From assembly GCA_910579955.1 (NCBI GenBank), contig CAJTWE010000004.1, forward strand, positions 1-64,000: a stretch of DNA of 64,000 nucleotides, read 5' to 3'. This document shows, one piece after another, positions 9,222 through 17,699 of the stretch. The DNA is from an uncultured Ruminococcus sp. (GTDB lineage: Bacteria > Bacillota > Clostridia > Oscillospirales > Ruminococcaceae). The notes beneath the pieces were generated by a model. The model saw only the letters and a program-made list of their open reading frames with translations. It searched no databases and was not told the DNA's origin. The number at the start of each line of letters is the position of its first letter. Position 1 is the first letter of the stretch. A program made the translations under genes and the position numbers.

Positions 9222-9248
9222 AAAAAAGGCGGCACGCCGCCGCCTTCC
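9222..9248 (-). terminator. terminator after argG
   Basis: On the minus strand a GGCGGC / GCCGCC hairpin is followed by six T (9227-9222), 24 bases beyond the argG stop. The downstream zinc-ribbon/argH genes have no clear promoter of their own in the remaining 30 bp, so partial read-through may feed them. Confidence 0.75.
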
Positions 9249-9271
9249 TCTTTTTTTATGATATAAAGTAA

Positions 9272-10501
9272 TTACTTATTATCACGGTTCTGATCAAGCT
9301 TTGCCTTAACCCAAATCGGCAGACCAAACAGGTTGATAAAGCCTTCAGCATCCTTCTGATTGTAAACATCTTCAGCGTCAAAAGTAGCGACCTCTTCATC
9401 ATACAGAGTATACGGAGAAGTTACGCCGGCATTGATAATATTGCCCTTATAGAGCTTGAGCTTAACATCACCGGTAACAGTCTTCTGTGTTTCATCAACA
9501 AAAGCTGTCAGAGCTTCTCTCAACGGAGTATACCACTGACCGTTATAAACGATATCAGCAAACTTGATACCGATATACTGCTTCATTCTTGCAGTTTCCT
9601 TATCAAGAGTGATTGTCTCCAGAACATCGTGAGCGTGATACAGGATAGTACCGCCAGGTGTTTCATAAACGCCTCTTGACTTCATGCCTACCAGACGGTT
9701 CTCAACGAGGTCAGCCAGACCGATACCGTTCTCGCCGCCAAGCTTATTGAGAGTCTCAACGATTTCTACAGCGCCCATTTCCTTGCCGTCAATAGCGGTA
9801 GGAATACCCTTTTCAAAGTGAATAGAAACGTAAGTGGGCTTATCAGGAGCCTGAATTGGGGATACGCCCATTTCCAGGAAGCCTTCCTTCTCATACTGTG
9901 GCTCATTAGCAGGATCTTCCAGATCCAGACCTTCATGAGACAGATGCCACATATTCTTATCCTTAGAATAGTTAGTTTCACGGTTGATCTTCAGCGGAAT
10001 ATCATGAGCTTCTGCATAGTCGATCTCTTCGTCACGGCTCTTAATGGACCATTCTCTCCAAGGAGCGATGATCTTCATATCAGGAGCGTAAGCCTTAATA
10101 GCCAGTTCAAAACGAACCTGATCGTTGCCCTTACCAGTAGCACCATGACAAATAGCATCTGCGTTTTCTTCGATAGCTATTTCAGCCAGTCTCTTACCAA
10201 TAATAGGACGAGCAAATGAAGTACCCAGCAGGTAACGGTTCTCATAAACAGCGCCAGCCTGAACTGTCGGGAATACGTAATCTTCGATGAATTCCTTTTT
10301 CAGGTCAAGAACGATAAGCTTAGAAGCGCCTGTCTTAATAGCCTTTTCTTCCAGACCGTCAAGCTCTGTACCCTGACCAACGTCAGCAGATACAGCAACA
10401 ACCTCACAATTGTTATAATTTTCCTTGAGCCACGGAATAATGATAGAAGTATCCAGACCGCCGGAATATGCCAGAATAACCTTTTTAATTTCCTTTGCCA
10501 T
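9272..10501 (-). CDS. argG: argininosuccinate synthase
   Basis: ATP-dependent ligase of citrulline and aspartate, 409 residues, the normal length. The N-terminal P-loop-like pyrophosphatase motif AYSGGLDTS is at residues 10-18. [15 protein letters not shown] (near residue 118) binds citrulline and aspartate. [14 protein letters not shown] follows. Start and ribosome binding site (AAGGAGA) are clear. It has its own promoter (10571-10598) and a strong terminator, so it may be expressed apart from, or above, the argH-argF genes. Confidence 0.96.
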   Translation of the reverse strand: MAKEIKKVILAYSGGLDTSIIIPWLKENYNNCEVVAVSADVGQGTELDGLEEKAIKTGASKLIVLDLKKEFIEDYVFPTVQAGAVYENRYLLGTSFARPIIGKRLAEIAIEENADAICHGATGKGNDQVRFELAIKAYAPDMKIIAPWREWSIKSRDEEIDYAEAHDIPLKINRETNYSKDKNMWHLSHEGLDLEDPANEPQYEKEGFLEMGVSPIQAPDKPTYVSIHFEKGIPTAIDGKEMGAVEIVETLNKLGGENGIGLADLVENRLVGMKSRGVYETPGGTILYHAHDVLETITLDKETARMKQYIGIKFADIVYNGQWYTPLREALTAFVDETQKTVTGDVKLKLYKGNIINAGVTSPYTLYDEEVATFDAEDVYNQKDAEGFINLFGLPIWVKAKLDQNRDNK

Positions 10502-10570
10502 GATAATCTCTCCTTATATGTATTCGTTATAATACCCCTGCATTAAGCAGTTATTTTTTATTCTGATTAT

Positions 10571-10598
10571 ATTATACACCCTTTTTGCGAAATGTCAA
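10571..10598 (-). promoter_or_regulatory. sigma-A promoter of argG
   Basis: Minus-strand TTGACA (10593-10598), 16-bp spacer, TATAAT (10571-10576), about 70 bp before the argG start. No confident ArgR box was found. Confidence 0.7.
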
Positions 10599-10710
10599 GG
10601 GTTTTGTATAAATATACGTAAAATATTTTCATTTAAGGGTTAAATATACAGTTTATGCATTAAAACTGAATATTCACCCCTGTTTTTCTGCATAATACTT
10701 GTATTTATGC

Positions 10711-10743
10711 AAAAAACCGGCTCACATATGCAAGCCGGTTTTA
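10711..10743 (-). terminator. terminator after dockerin protein copy 1
   Basis: Stem AACCGGCTT / AAGCCGGTT with loop GCATATGTG region, followed on the minus strand by six T. The same hairpin is repeated after copy 2 at 12028-12056, showing that the terminator was duplicated with the gene. Confidence 0.85.
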
Positions 10744-10750
10744 TATTCAC

Positions 10751-12007
10751 TTACTTATTAACCGGGAACTCATCAATTATATCAACAAGATATTGAAGCA
10801 TAATGTTGAGGTCATCCACATTTACAGCGCCATCTTCGTTAAGGTCAGCGGCTTTTGTTTGGCTTTCATTGAAAACAATAGAACCGTTAATGTACTTATT
10901 GATTGCAATGGCATCGCCTATGCCTATTTTGCTATCGGAGTTAATATCGCCGTAAACTATGCCGTCGTCGGTGGTGTCGCCGATGTCAGCGCCGAATATA
11001 TCATCATCTGCATTAGGAGATATCAGGTTGATTGTATCTGTAAATATATGAACGGCACTTCCCAACTGAGTTGCAGGAAAGTATGCTCCAAAATCATCAA
11101 CAGTAATATTCGGATACTTATCTTTTATCGCTTCGTATGCGTAAATCTTAGACTCTAACCTTTGCATTTCCCTCGGTGTGTCTGGTTTGAATTTCATCAC
11201 ATAAACAAGCTCTACCTCATATTTATCTTTATACAGTTCCTTGTAATAATCTAGCTTCTTATAATCAAGAGGAACATATCTTTCATTTTCATCTATAACA
11301 AGCGCATCTTTTTCATCCGAAGGCATACCAACAATGTCTACAACAGGTTCTGCATACAAATTCTCATCTACGCTTTCTACAATCTCCTGCACTTCTTCCG
11401 GTGTGCCCTCAAAATCACGAATTACTACACCAGAAAAGTGCATCCTTTTTTGATCACAGACAAAATACTCTATGTAATCAGCCTTATCAATACAACCATT
11501 TTTATACATCTCTGTACACATCTGTACTACTAGGTCGTATTTTTCTTTTAATGTCGACATATAAGAATCATATGCAGCCCTTGCCTCTTCCTTAGAATCG
11601 TATTCAGTACAATCTAAATAGCACTCAACCCCAATTGTATCATCTGTTGTATACATATTATTAAAGCCGATTTGTTCAGCATATTTGTCGTATATTTCCT
11701 TCCAGCCATCATTTTTAACTGTAAGCTCAACACGATGAAATGCAAATTGATTACATGAAAATAATAGACTAGGCTCATACATGCTCTGATAAACAAGCAC
11801 ACCCGGAAATTTATCCGGATATTTTTTATAAGCCTCAGTATCATTAAAATATCTGAATACAAATTTTTCTCCCTCGTCGCCAAAGTCCACTACAAAATCC
11901 CCTGTTGAATCTATCCACTCCACCGCACTGGCAGATATGCCGGACATGGTACAAGTTGCTATTATTGCGCTGGAAATGAGCGCTAAAGCTTTACTTAATT
12001 TTTTCAT
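10751..12007 (-). CDS. secreted dockerin protein, tandem copy 1
   Basis: A 418-residue protein with a Sec signal peptide (residues 1-28, cut after SASA), an unrecognised central domain (about 30-330) rich in Tyr, Asp and Lys, and a C-terminal type I dockerin (about 350-418). The dockerin has two Ca-binding repeats, GDINSDSKIGIGDAIAI and ADLNEDGAVNVDDLNIM. Such a module anchors proteins to cohesins of a cellulosome. Residues 1-125 are identical to copy 2 just upstream, while the middle differs at many positions. It is last in an operon with copy 2 and a dockerin protease. The central domain could be an enzyme, inhibitor or binding module; nothing catalytic is recognised. Confidence 0.85.
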   Translation of the reverse strand: MKKLSKALALISSAIIATCTMSGISASAVEWIDSTGDFVVDFGDEGEKFVFRYFNDTEAYKKYPDKFPGVLVYQSMYEPSLLFSCNQFAFHRVELTVKNDGWKEIYDKYAEQIGFNNMYTTDDTIGVECYLDCTEYDSKEEARAAYDSYMSTLKEKYDLVVQMCTEMYKNGCIDKADYIEYFVCDQKRMHFSGVVIRDFEGTPEEVQEIVESVDENLYAEPVVDIVGMPSDEKDALVIDENERYVPLDYKKLDYYKELYKDKYEVELVYVMKFKPDTPREMQRLESKIYAYEAIKDKYPNITVDDFGAYFPATQLGSAVHIFTDTINLISPNADDDIFGADIGDTTDDGIVYGDINSDSKIGIGDAIAINKYINGSIVFNESQTKAADLNEDGAVNVDDLNIMLQYLVDIIDEFPVNK

Positions 12008-12027
12008 AATGCATCCTCCTTTTTAAT

Positions 12028-12056
12028 AAAACCGGCTCACATATGCAAGCCGGTTT
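12028..12056 (-). terminator. duplicated terminator-like hairpin between the two dockerin copies
   Basis: AACCGGCTT / AAGCCGGTT hairpin identical to the one at 10711-10743, but followed by only four T on the minus strand before the ribosome binding site of copy 1. It probably acts as a leaky attenuator that lowers expression of copy 1. Confidence 0.6.
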
Positions 12057-12061
12057 GATCT

Positions 12062-13318
12062 TTACTTACTAACCGGGAACTCATCAATTATATCAACAAG
12101 ATATTGAAGCATAATGTTGAGGTCATCAACATTTACAGCACCGTCTTCGTTAAGGTCAGCGGCTTTGATTTGACTTTTATTGAAAACAATAGATTCATTA
12201 ATATATTTATTAATTGCAATAGCATCGCCTATGCCTATTTTGCTGTCAGCGTTGATATCGCCGTAAACTATGCCGTCATCGGTGGTGTCGCCAATGTCAG
12301 CACCGAATATATCATCATCTGCATTAGGAGATATCAGGTTGATTGTATCTGTCAATATATGAACTCCAGTCCCCAAATCAGTTGCAGGGAAGTATGCTTC
12401 AAAATTATTAACAGTAATATTCGGATACTTATCTTTTATCGCTTCGTATGCGTAAATCTCAGACTCTATATCCATCATTTCCCTCGGTGTGCCTGGTTTG
12501 AATTTCATCACATAAACAAGCTCTACCTCATATTTATCTTTATACAGTTCCTTATAATAGTCTAGCTTCTTATAATCAAGAGGAACATATTTTCCATTTT
12601 CATCTATAACAAGCGCCTCTTCTTCTTCATAAGGCATACCAATAATATTTACAACAGGTTCTGCATACAAATTCTCATCTACGCTCTCTACAATCTCCTG
12701 CGCTTCTTCCGGCGTGCCCTCAAAATCACGAATTGTTACACCAGAAAAGCGCATCCTTTCTTGATCACAGACAAAATACTCTATGTAATCAGCCTTATCA
12801 ATACAACCCTTTTTATACATCTCTGTACACATCTGTACTACGAGGTCGTATTTTTCTTTTAATGTTTCCATATGAGCATCATATGCAGCTCTTGCCTCTT
12901 CCTTAGAATCGTATTTAGTACAATCTAAATAGCACTCAAGCTCAATTGTATCATCTGTTGTATACATATTATTAAAGCCGATTTGTTCAGCATATTTGTC
13001 GTATATTTCCTTCCAGCCATCATTTTTAACTGTAAGCTCAACACGATGAAATGCAAATTGATTACATGAAAATAATAGACTAGGCTCATACATGCTCTGA
13101 TAAACAAGCACACCCGGAAATTTATCCGGATATTTTTTATAAGCCTCAGTATCATTAAAATATCTGAATACAAATTTTTCTCCCTCGTCGCCAAAGTCCA
13201 CTACAAAATCCCCTGTTGAATCTATCCACTCCACCGCACTGGCAGATATGCCGGACATGGTACAAGTTGCTATTATTGCGCTGGAAATGAGCGCTAAAGC
13301 TTTACTTAATTTTTTCAT
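12062..13318 (-). CDS. secreted dockerin protein, tandem copy 2
   Basis: A 418-residue paralogue of the next gene downstream with the same plan: signal peptide, unrecognised domain of about 300 residues, C-terminal type I dockerin with repeats GDINADSKIGIGDAIAI and ADLNEDGAVNVDDLNIM. The two copies have equal length. The first 125 residues match exactly and the underlying DNA is also identical there as far as can be seen, whereas substitutions are scattered through residues 126-390. That pattern points to recent duplication with gene conversion of the 5' part. It follows the dockerin protease by 17 bp and has a clear ribosome binding site. Confidence 0.85.
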   Translation of the reverse strand: MKKLSKALALISSAIIATCTMSGISASAVEWIDSTGDFVVDFGDEGEKFVFRYFNDTEAYKKYPDKFPGVLVYQSMYEPSLLFSCNQFAFHRVELTVKNDGWKEIYDKYAEQIGFNNMYTTDDTIELECYLDCTKYDSKEEARAAYDAHMETLKEKYDLVVQMCTEMYKKGCIDKADYIEYFVCDQERMRFSGVTIRDFEGTPEEAQEIVESVDENLYAEPVVNIIGMPYEEEEALVIDENGKYVPLDYKKLDYYKELYKDKYEVELVYVMKFKPGTPREMMDIESEIYAYEAIKDKYPNITVNNFEAYFPATDLGTGVHILTDTINLISPNADDDIFGADIGDTTDDGIVYGDINADSKIGIGDAIAINKYINESIVFNKSQIKAADLNEDGAVNVDDLNIMLQYLVDIIDEFPVSK

Positions 13319-13335
13319 AATAGTACCTCCTCATG

Positions 13336-14556
13336 TTACCACATTAAATAGAGATTGTTTTTATAGAAATGCAAAAGCTCTGTAGTCATTTGCACTCCAC
13401 CATTTGATACATTATCATTTAAATGATAAACATTTATACCTATAGCAGTATAATAGGTTGTATCCCCCACATTTGTTTTAACATAAACAGGTCCTCCACT
13501 ATTTCCTCCAGATGTGTCAATATTATACCTAAAATTTCTTTCGGGTTGAGGTAGAGGGGATTCATCCATGAAAAATCCTTTACCTGTATACTTATTATGT
13601 GTATTAGCCCAGTCATTCGCCAAACCAGAAGAGCCTTTAGCTATTTCAGGATAACCCGTGCAATAAATTTCTCTCGAATCAGAAATAATACCGTCTGTCG
13701 CTATACCAAGATCAAAACAGGCATATTCACTAAGATCTTCCGAAACAGTAATAAGCTCATAGTCATATAGCGTCAACTCATCTCTATAGTACGCATTCTT
13801 ATATTCATCAGGTCCATTTGGATCCATGTTTGTAGCTTTTAAAATAAATTGAGTTGGAACATGAACTTCACATGGATTTTTAATTTCCTTGCAAACGTCG
13901 CCATTTTCATCAGTCAACACTATTCTACTAATCTGATGTCGGGTATTCTGAAAATTACCATCCTCATAATCAAATACACAGTGAGCCGCTGTAGCAATAG
14001 TATGAGCATCTACCACAAATCCAGTTCCAACTGATGCACCCTTTATAATTTTTATAACACCGGGCAATGAATCATCCCTATATCGTGTTTCCTCTCCAAT
14101 AACTGTCCTTGAATTATCAGTAATAGGATTTGGATCAAGTGCATACTCGTCAAGTGATTCACCTGTTTTTGCATCAAAAACGGTATAATTTCTCAGTTCA
14201 TTAACAGATTGTACGCCAACCCTTGCATATGGTGAGCCTCCGCCATAGAGTGTACACGGCAATGAGGTCACATTTTCACCCAAAAACATAGTCAAAATCT
14301 TGCTGTCAACGATATCAACTATACAATCGCCATTTGTATCAGCCTTTGTATAGTCAACAAGGTCTACCATACCATTAAGATATTTGGTGAGCTGCACTGA
14401 ATCCGTCATAGTTACTCTGCCGTCGTTATCGACATCACCGCATTTCCATGTTACTGCATCCGCAGTAATAGAAGCGCTGCCAAACGGCACAGCCATAGCT
14501 GCCATCATGCAAAAAGCAGTCACAGCAGACGACATTCTTTTGAACTTCCTACTCAT
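13336..14556 (-). CDS. secreted trypsin-like serine protease with N-terminal dockerin
   Basis: A 406-residue protein. The start at 14556 is chosen because AAGGAGGAA lies six bases upstream; an in-frame ATG 21 bp earlier lacks a site. After a signal peptide (about 1-34) comes a type I dockerin (about 38-97) with repeats GDVDNDGRVTMTDSVQL and ADTNGDCIVDIVDSKIL, then a chymotrypsin-fold domain. The catalytic histidine is in ATAAHCVF and the serine in GNSGGPVY; an aspartate is available between them (YDYELITV region). The fold is closest to glutamyl-endopeptidase/V8-like proteases. An N-terminal dockerin is less usual than a C-terminal one. It leads the operon with the two dockerin paralogues, which may be substrates, partners or inhibitors. 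Confidence 0.88.
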   Translation of the reverse strand: MSRKFKRMSSAVTAFCMMAAMAVPFGSASITADAVTWKCGDVDNDGRVTMTDSVQLTKYLNGMVDLVDYTKADTNGDCIVDIVDSKILTMFLGENVTSLPCTLYGGGSPYARVGVQSVNELRNYTVFDAKTGESLDEYALDPNPITDNSRTVIGEETRYRDDSLPGVIKIIKGASVGTGFVVDAHTIATAAHCVFDYEDGNFQNTRHQISRIVLTDENGDVCKEIKNPCEVHVPTQFILKATNMDPNGPDEYKNAYYRDELTLYDYELITVSEDLSEYACFDLGIATDGIISDSREIYCTGYPEIAKGSSGLANDWANTHNKYTGKGFFMDESPLPQPERNFRYNIDTSGGNSGGPVYVKTNVGDTTYYTAIGINVYHLNDNVSNGGVQMTTELLHFYKNNLYLMW

Positions 14557-14595
14557 AACAAATTCCTCCTTTTCCATATATTACCATTTACCTAT

Positions 14596-14624
14596 ATTAT
14601 ACTCTATATCAAATCAAAAATCAA
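14596..14624 (-). promoter_or_regulatory. sigma-A promoter of the dockerin protease operon
   Basis: Minus strand TTGATT (14619-14624), 17-bp spacer, TATAAT (14596-14601), 40 bp before the protease start. Confidence 0.65.
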
Positions 14625-14735
14625 TACACATTTTATACCATTTTCCAAATACTTTTTTGTAATCTTTGTACAAAAATTAACACATTTTTTGTAACCGCTT
14701 TCTTTCTCCAAATTTCCTCCATAAAACAGTATATA

Positions 14736-14760
14736 ATAAAAACAGCCGCCGAAGCAGCTG
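14736..14760 (-). terminator. terminator with TTCG loop after the flavin reductase gene
   Basis: On the minus strand CAGCTGC and GCGGCTG pair around a TTCG tetraloop (14743-14760), followed by a T run. TTCG loops are unusually stable. Confidence 0.85.
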
Positions 14761-14774
14761 CTCTTATTATAATT

Positions 14775-15281
14775 TTATACGTTTTCGTAAACTGCGATTA
14801 TCTCGCCTATGTACTGCTTATGCATCGGGTCAGTACCATACCACCTGTTATAGGTTTCTTCTGATGTGAACGCTTCCTGCTTCATCATTTCAGAGTATCT
14901 CTTCCTGCACACAAAAACACGTTTTGCTTCTGCAAATGTCATGACCCCATCAAGCTCAACCGGAGTAAGCCCCGTCTCCTTTGCCTTATCATAATCCCTG
15001 CCGGACTTCGTACCGCAGAAATTAAGAGCGTTTCTATAGCTTTCATCAAAAAAGCTTATGCTATAAACGTCGCTATCCTCAATAAATCCAAATGTATGAC
15101 GATTGGTTCGCACTGCGCATATAAATGACGGTGCGCCCCACATTACTCCCATAAAGCCCCATGAGGCAGTCATGGTATTATAGTCTCCGGGCTCTCCTGC
15201 TGTTATAAGAAACCATTCCTTGCCTATTTCATTAAACGGATTGCCAGTAAGCTCGTGAACATCTTTTTTTACAAAGCTCAT
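14775..15281 (-). CDS. flavin reductase family protein
   Basis: A 168-residue cytoplasmic protein with the FMN-binding split-barrel fold of the flavin-reductase-like family. The N-terminal part carries TAGEPGDYNTMTASWGFMG, the typical strand and flavin-contacting turn, followed by PSFICAVRTNRHTFGFI and the CGTKSGRDYDK segment. Such proteins reduce FMN with NAD(P)H or act as flavin-dependent reductases of unknown substrates. It is monocistronic, with its own ribosome binding site and terminator. The true substrate is unknown. Confidence 0.85.
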   Translation of the reverse strand: MSFVKKDVHELTGNPFNEIGKEWFLITAGEPGDYNTMTASWGFMGVMWGAPSFICAVRTNRHTFGFIEDSDVYSISFFDESYRNALNFCGTKSGRDYDKAKETGLTPVELDGVMTFAEAKRVFVCRKRYSEMMKQEAFTSEETYNRWYGTDPMHKQYIGEIIAVYENV

Positions 15282-15354
15282 TGTAACCTGCTCCTTTCAA
15301 ATGCGTATTATTTATTTCTATAATTATACCACATTATCCATGATTATGCAAGCA

Positions 15355-16122
15355 TTATGCAAATCGTTTTGCGCTGTTTTTATATTGAAGTCTGAGCTTA
15401 TCTGTTATAAGTGCTATGAATTCAGAATTTGTAGGCTTTCCCTTGCAAGTATTTACAGTATAACCGAAAAATGAGTTCAGCGTTTCTATGTTTCCTCTGT
15501 CCCACGCAATTTCTATTGCATGACGTATTGCTCGTTCTACTCGTGAAGAGGTGGTCTCATACTTCTTAGCTACGCTCGGATACAGAAGCTTTGTTATACT
15601 TTCTAGAAGCTCCTTGTCATCTATTGCCATAAGTATGGCTGTCCGCAGGTAATGATAGCCCTTTATATGTGCCGGAACCCCAAGTTGGTGAATTATATCG
15701 GTTACTATCACTTCCAGATCATTTTGTTCATCTACCCTCTGGATTGGTTCGCCGCTGAGAAGTTTTTGGGCACGTTCATACATCATTTCATTATCAAAGG
15801 GTCTTTGTACAAAATATGTAGCTCCTGCTTCCACTACCTGCCGTTCAAGAAAGGCGTTATCATACGCTGAGGTAATAATAAAATATGGGAGCTTTCCCCC
15901 CAACGTCCGAAGTTTTGTCATTACCTCAACCGCATCATAGTGAACCATCACCGCATCCATGATCACGACCTCCGGACAATCTACTTTTATGGATTCCAAA
16001 AGAGCCTTGCCGTCCTTTTTGCGTGTGACTGTATAAACCCCTTTTGAGCGGAAGCAATTAGCACAAGAAATGCCAAATTCTACACTGTCATCACCGATAA
16101 GCACCCTAACCTTGTGATTCAT
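15355..16122 (-). CDS. spo0A: sporulation master regulator Spo0A
   Basis: A 255-residue response regulator with receiver (about 1-120) and Spo0A C-terminal DNA-binding domain (about 145-250). Asp11, Asp12 and the phospho-acceptor Asp56 (VVIMDAVM) are present. The recognition-helix segment [15 protein letters not shown] and the [18 protein letters not shown] end match the family closely. Two receiver oddities: the conserved Lys of the KPF motif is Arg107 (QRPF), and the Pro that usually follows DxxM is Val. Control of sporulation entry by phosphorelay is known for the family; the kinase is not in the window unless the agr pathway feeds it. spoIVB is adjacent but divergent, whereas in Bacillus it lies upstream in the same direction. 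Confidence 0.95.
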   Translation of the reverse strand: MNHKVRVLIGDDSVEFGISCANCFRSKGVYTVTRKKDGKALLESIKVDCPEVVIMDAVMVHYDAVEVMTKLRTLGGKLPYFIITSAYDNAFLERQVVEAGATYFVQRPFDNEMMYERAQKLLSGEPIQRVDEQNDLEVIVTDIIHQLGVPAHIKGYHYLRTAILMAIDDKELLESITKLLYPSVAKKYETTSSRVERAIRHAIEIAWDRGNIETLNSFFGYTVNTCKGKPTNSEFIALITDKLRLQYKNSAKRFA

Positions 16123-16149
16123 ATATCCTCCCTCTCACCTGCAATTACT

Positions 16150-16196
16150 ATTTTACCACAGCCTGAGAGCGTCTCACAAGAAGCAGCTTTGTCGAA
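16150..16196 (-). promoter_or_regulatory. spo0A promoter with a perfect 0A box
   Basis: Minus strand TTGTGA (16174-16179), 18-bp spacer, TAAAAT (16150-16155) preceded by an extended -10 TG. Ten bases upstream of the -35 is a 7/7 match to the Spo0A-binding box, TTCGACA on the minus strand (16190-16196). Autoregulation of spo0A by Spo0A~P is well known, and the site fits it. Confidence 0.6.
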
Positions 16197-16481
16197 GTAA
16201 GTAAAAGAATAGAATAATAGTAGATTTTAATATATGCTGAAAACAAACAGCTTTTACATTTTTTGCAGACAATTGAATTTTCATTGGTTTTATTGGGCTG
16301 CCGCTTGATATAAAATTTCTGTAGTAGCATTTAATCATTTTTTTCATAATAAAATTTATTTCTTTAAGGAAACACAATTACCTGCTTTTTTCGCTAATAA
16401 AAAATTTTGTCCGGCTCATATTATGGATACACCCGACGAAAATATTATTCATCATAAAAAAATACAGAAAGAAGGTCATCT
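16197..16481. other. spo0A-spoIVB divergent intergenic region, remainder
   Basis: AT-rich, with no convincing gene. Short frames on the minus strand (for example 16148-16330) lack ribosome binding sites and cover the spo0A promoter. A spoIVB promoter must lie here; no sigma-G-type match was clear enough to place. The spoIVB ribosome binding site GAAAGAAGG is at 16466-16474. Confidence 0.5.
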
Positions 16482-17699
16482 ATGTTTAAACATCTTCGCA
16501 TTGCAGCGATATTGCTTTTCGCAGCATCATTTAATACTATTGCAGCTGCCGGATACTATTCATGGAAACTCCCCGACAGCTATTATATATCATCCGGCAG
16601 TAAGCTAGAGCTGTCATCATTTCTTCCAATTACAGCTGATATAAGCAAAGAAAAGGAGTCACTTGCTGCCTTTTATCAGAATTCTTCCACCGTAAATACT
16701 GCATCGCTAAAGCTTTTCGGCATAATTCCAATTAAAAATGCAGACGTTGAAGAAATGGAGACTCCAATGCTCATTCCGGGAGGAGAACCATTTGGAATAC
16801 GGCTTAAAATGGATGGCGTTATGGTAATACGTCTTGGCGCTGCCGATACAAAAAACGGCACTGTATGCCCCGCCAAAGATGCTGGACTGCGTGCTGGTGA
16901 TATTATAGAATCAGTAAACGAGCAGCCGGTAACATCAAATGATTCGTTAAGGGAAGCAATTTGCGCAGCAGAAGGAGAGGCTGTACAGATAGAATTTACC
17001 CGTGACGGCAAAGAATACTCATGCTCCTTGAAGCCTGCATATTCACTTTCAGATAACTGCTTTACGGCAGGAATATGGGTACGTGACAGTCTTGCAGGTA
17101 TAGGCACAATGACCTTTTACGACCCGGCATCATCTTCATTCGGCGGTCTCGGACATCCCATATGCGACAGTGACACCGGCGTATGCATTCCCATAGGAGA
17201 AGGCAGTGCCTGTCCGGTTACTGTAAAGGACATAGTCAAGGGTACAGAAGGCGACCCGGGAATGCTTGAAGGGGAGTTCTATGGCGATGGCTCGCTTGGT
17301 ACTATTCTCTGCAACAATCGCTGCGGAGTTTTCGGAAAACTTTCCTGTTCGCTGCCCGAAAAGGAAGCTATTCCCATGGCATTTAAGCAGGAAATAGAAA
17401 AAGGCCCTGCGGAAATAATATGCACATTAAATAGTTCAGAACCGGAGCGCTACTCTATAGAGATAACGGACATCGACCACAACGGCAAGGACAACACTAA
17501 AAATATGATAATCCGTATAACCGATGAGAGACTTATTGACTCCACCGGTGGAATAGTTCAAGGAATGAGCGGCTCGCCCATCATACAAAACGGAAAAATC
17601 GCCGGAGCAGTAACTCATGTCTTTGTAGATGACCCAACAAGAGGTTACGGCATATTCTGTGAAAATATGTATCGTTATGGTGCATCATATGCAGGTTAA
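16482..17699 (+). CDS. spoIVB: SpoIVB-type serine peptidase
   Basis: A 405-residue S55-family protease. In sporulating cells SpoIVB is secreted from the forespore and cleaves SpoIVFA so that pro-sigma-K can be processed. An N-terminal membrane/signal helix (about 5-25) is followed by a PDZ domain (about 110-190, with AGLRAGDIIESVNEQPV) and the peptidase domain. The His lies in GGLGHPICD near residue 224 and the nucleophile Ser in GMSGSPIIQ near residue 364. The last codons overlap the convergent lipoprotein gene by 4 bp. It is divergent from spo0A, a rearrangement of the usual spoIVB-spo0A order. Confidence 0.93.
   Translation: MFKHLRIAAILLFAASFNTIAAAGYYSWKLPDSYYISSGSKLELSSFLPITADISKEKESLAAFYQNSSTVNTASLKLFGIIPIKNADVEEMETPMLIPGGEPFGIRLKMDGVMVIRLGAADTKNGTVCPAKDAGLRAGDIIESVNEQPVTSNDSLREAICAAEGEAVQIEFTRDGKEYSCSLKPAYSLSDNCFTAGIWVRDSLAGIGTMTFYDPASSSFGGLGHPICDSDTGVCIPIGEGSACPVTVKDIVKGTEGDPGMLEGEFYGDGSLGTILCNNRCGVFGKLSCSLPEKEAIPMAFKQEIEKGPAEIICTLNSSEPERYSIEITDIDHNGKDNTKNMIIRITDERLIDSTGGIVQGMSGSPIIQNGKIAGAVTHVFVDDPTRGYGIFCENMYRYGASYAG

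Noticed and set aside
10667..10676. TGAATATTCA as an ArgR operator before argG
   Set aside because: ARG boxes have four extra bases between the half-sites. The spacing is wrong and no second box was found.
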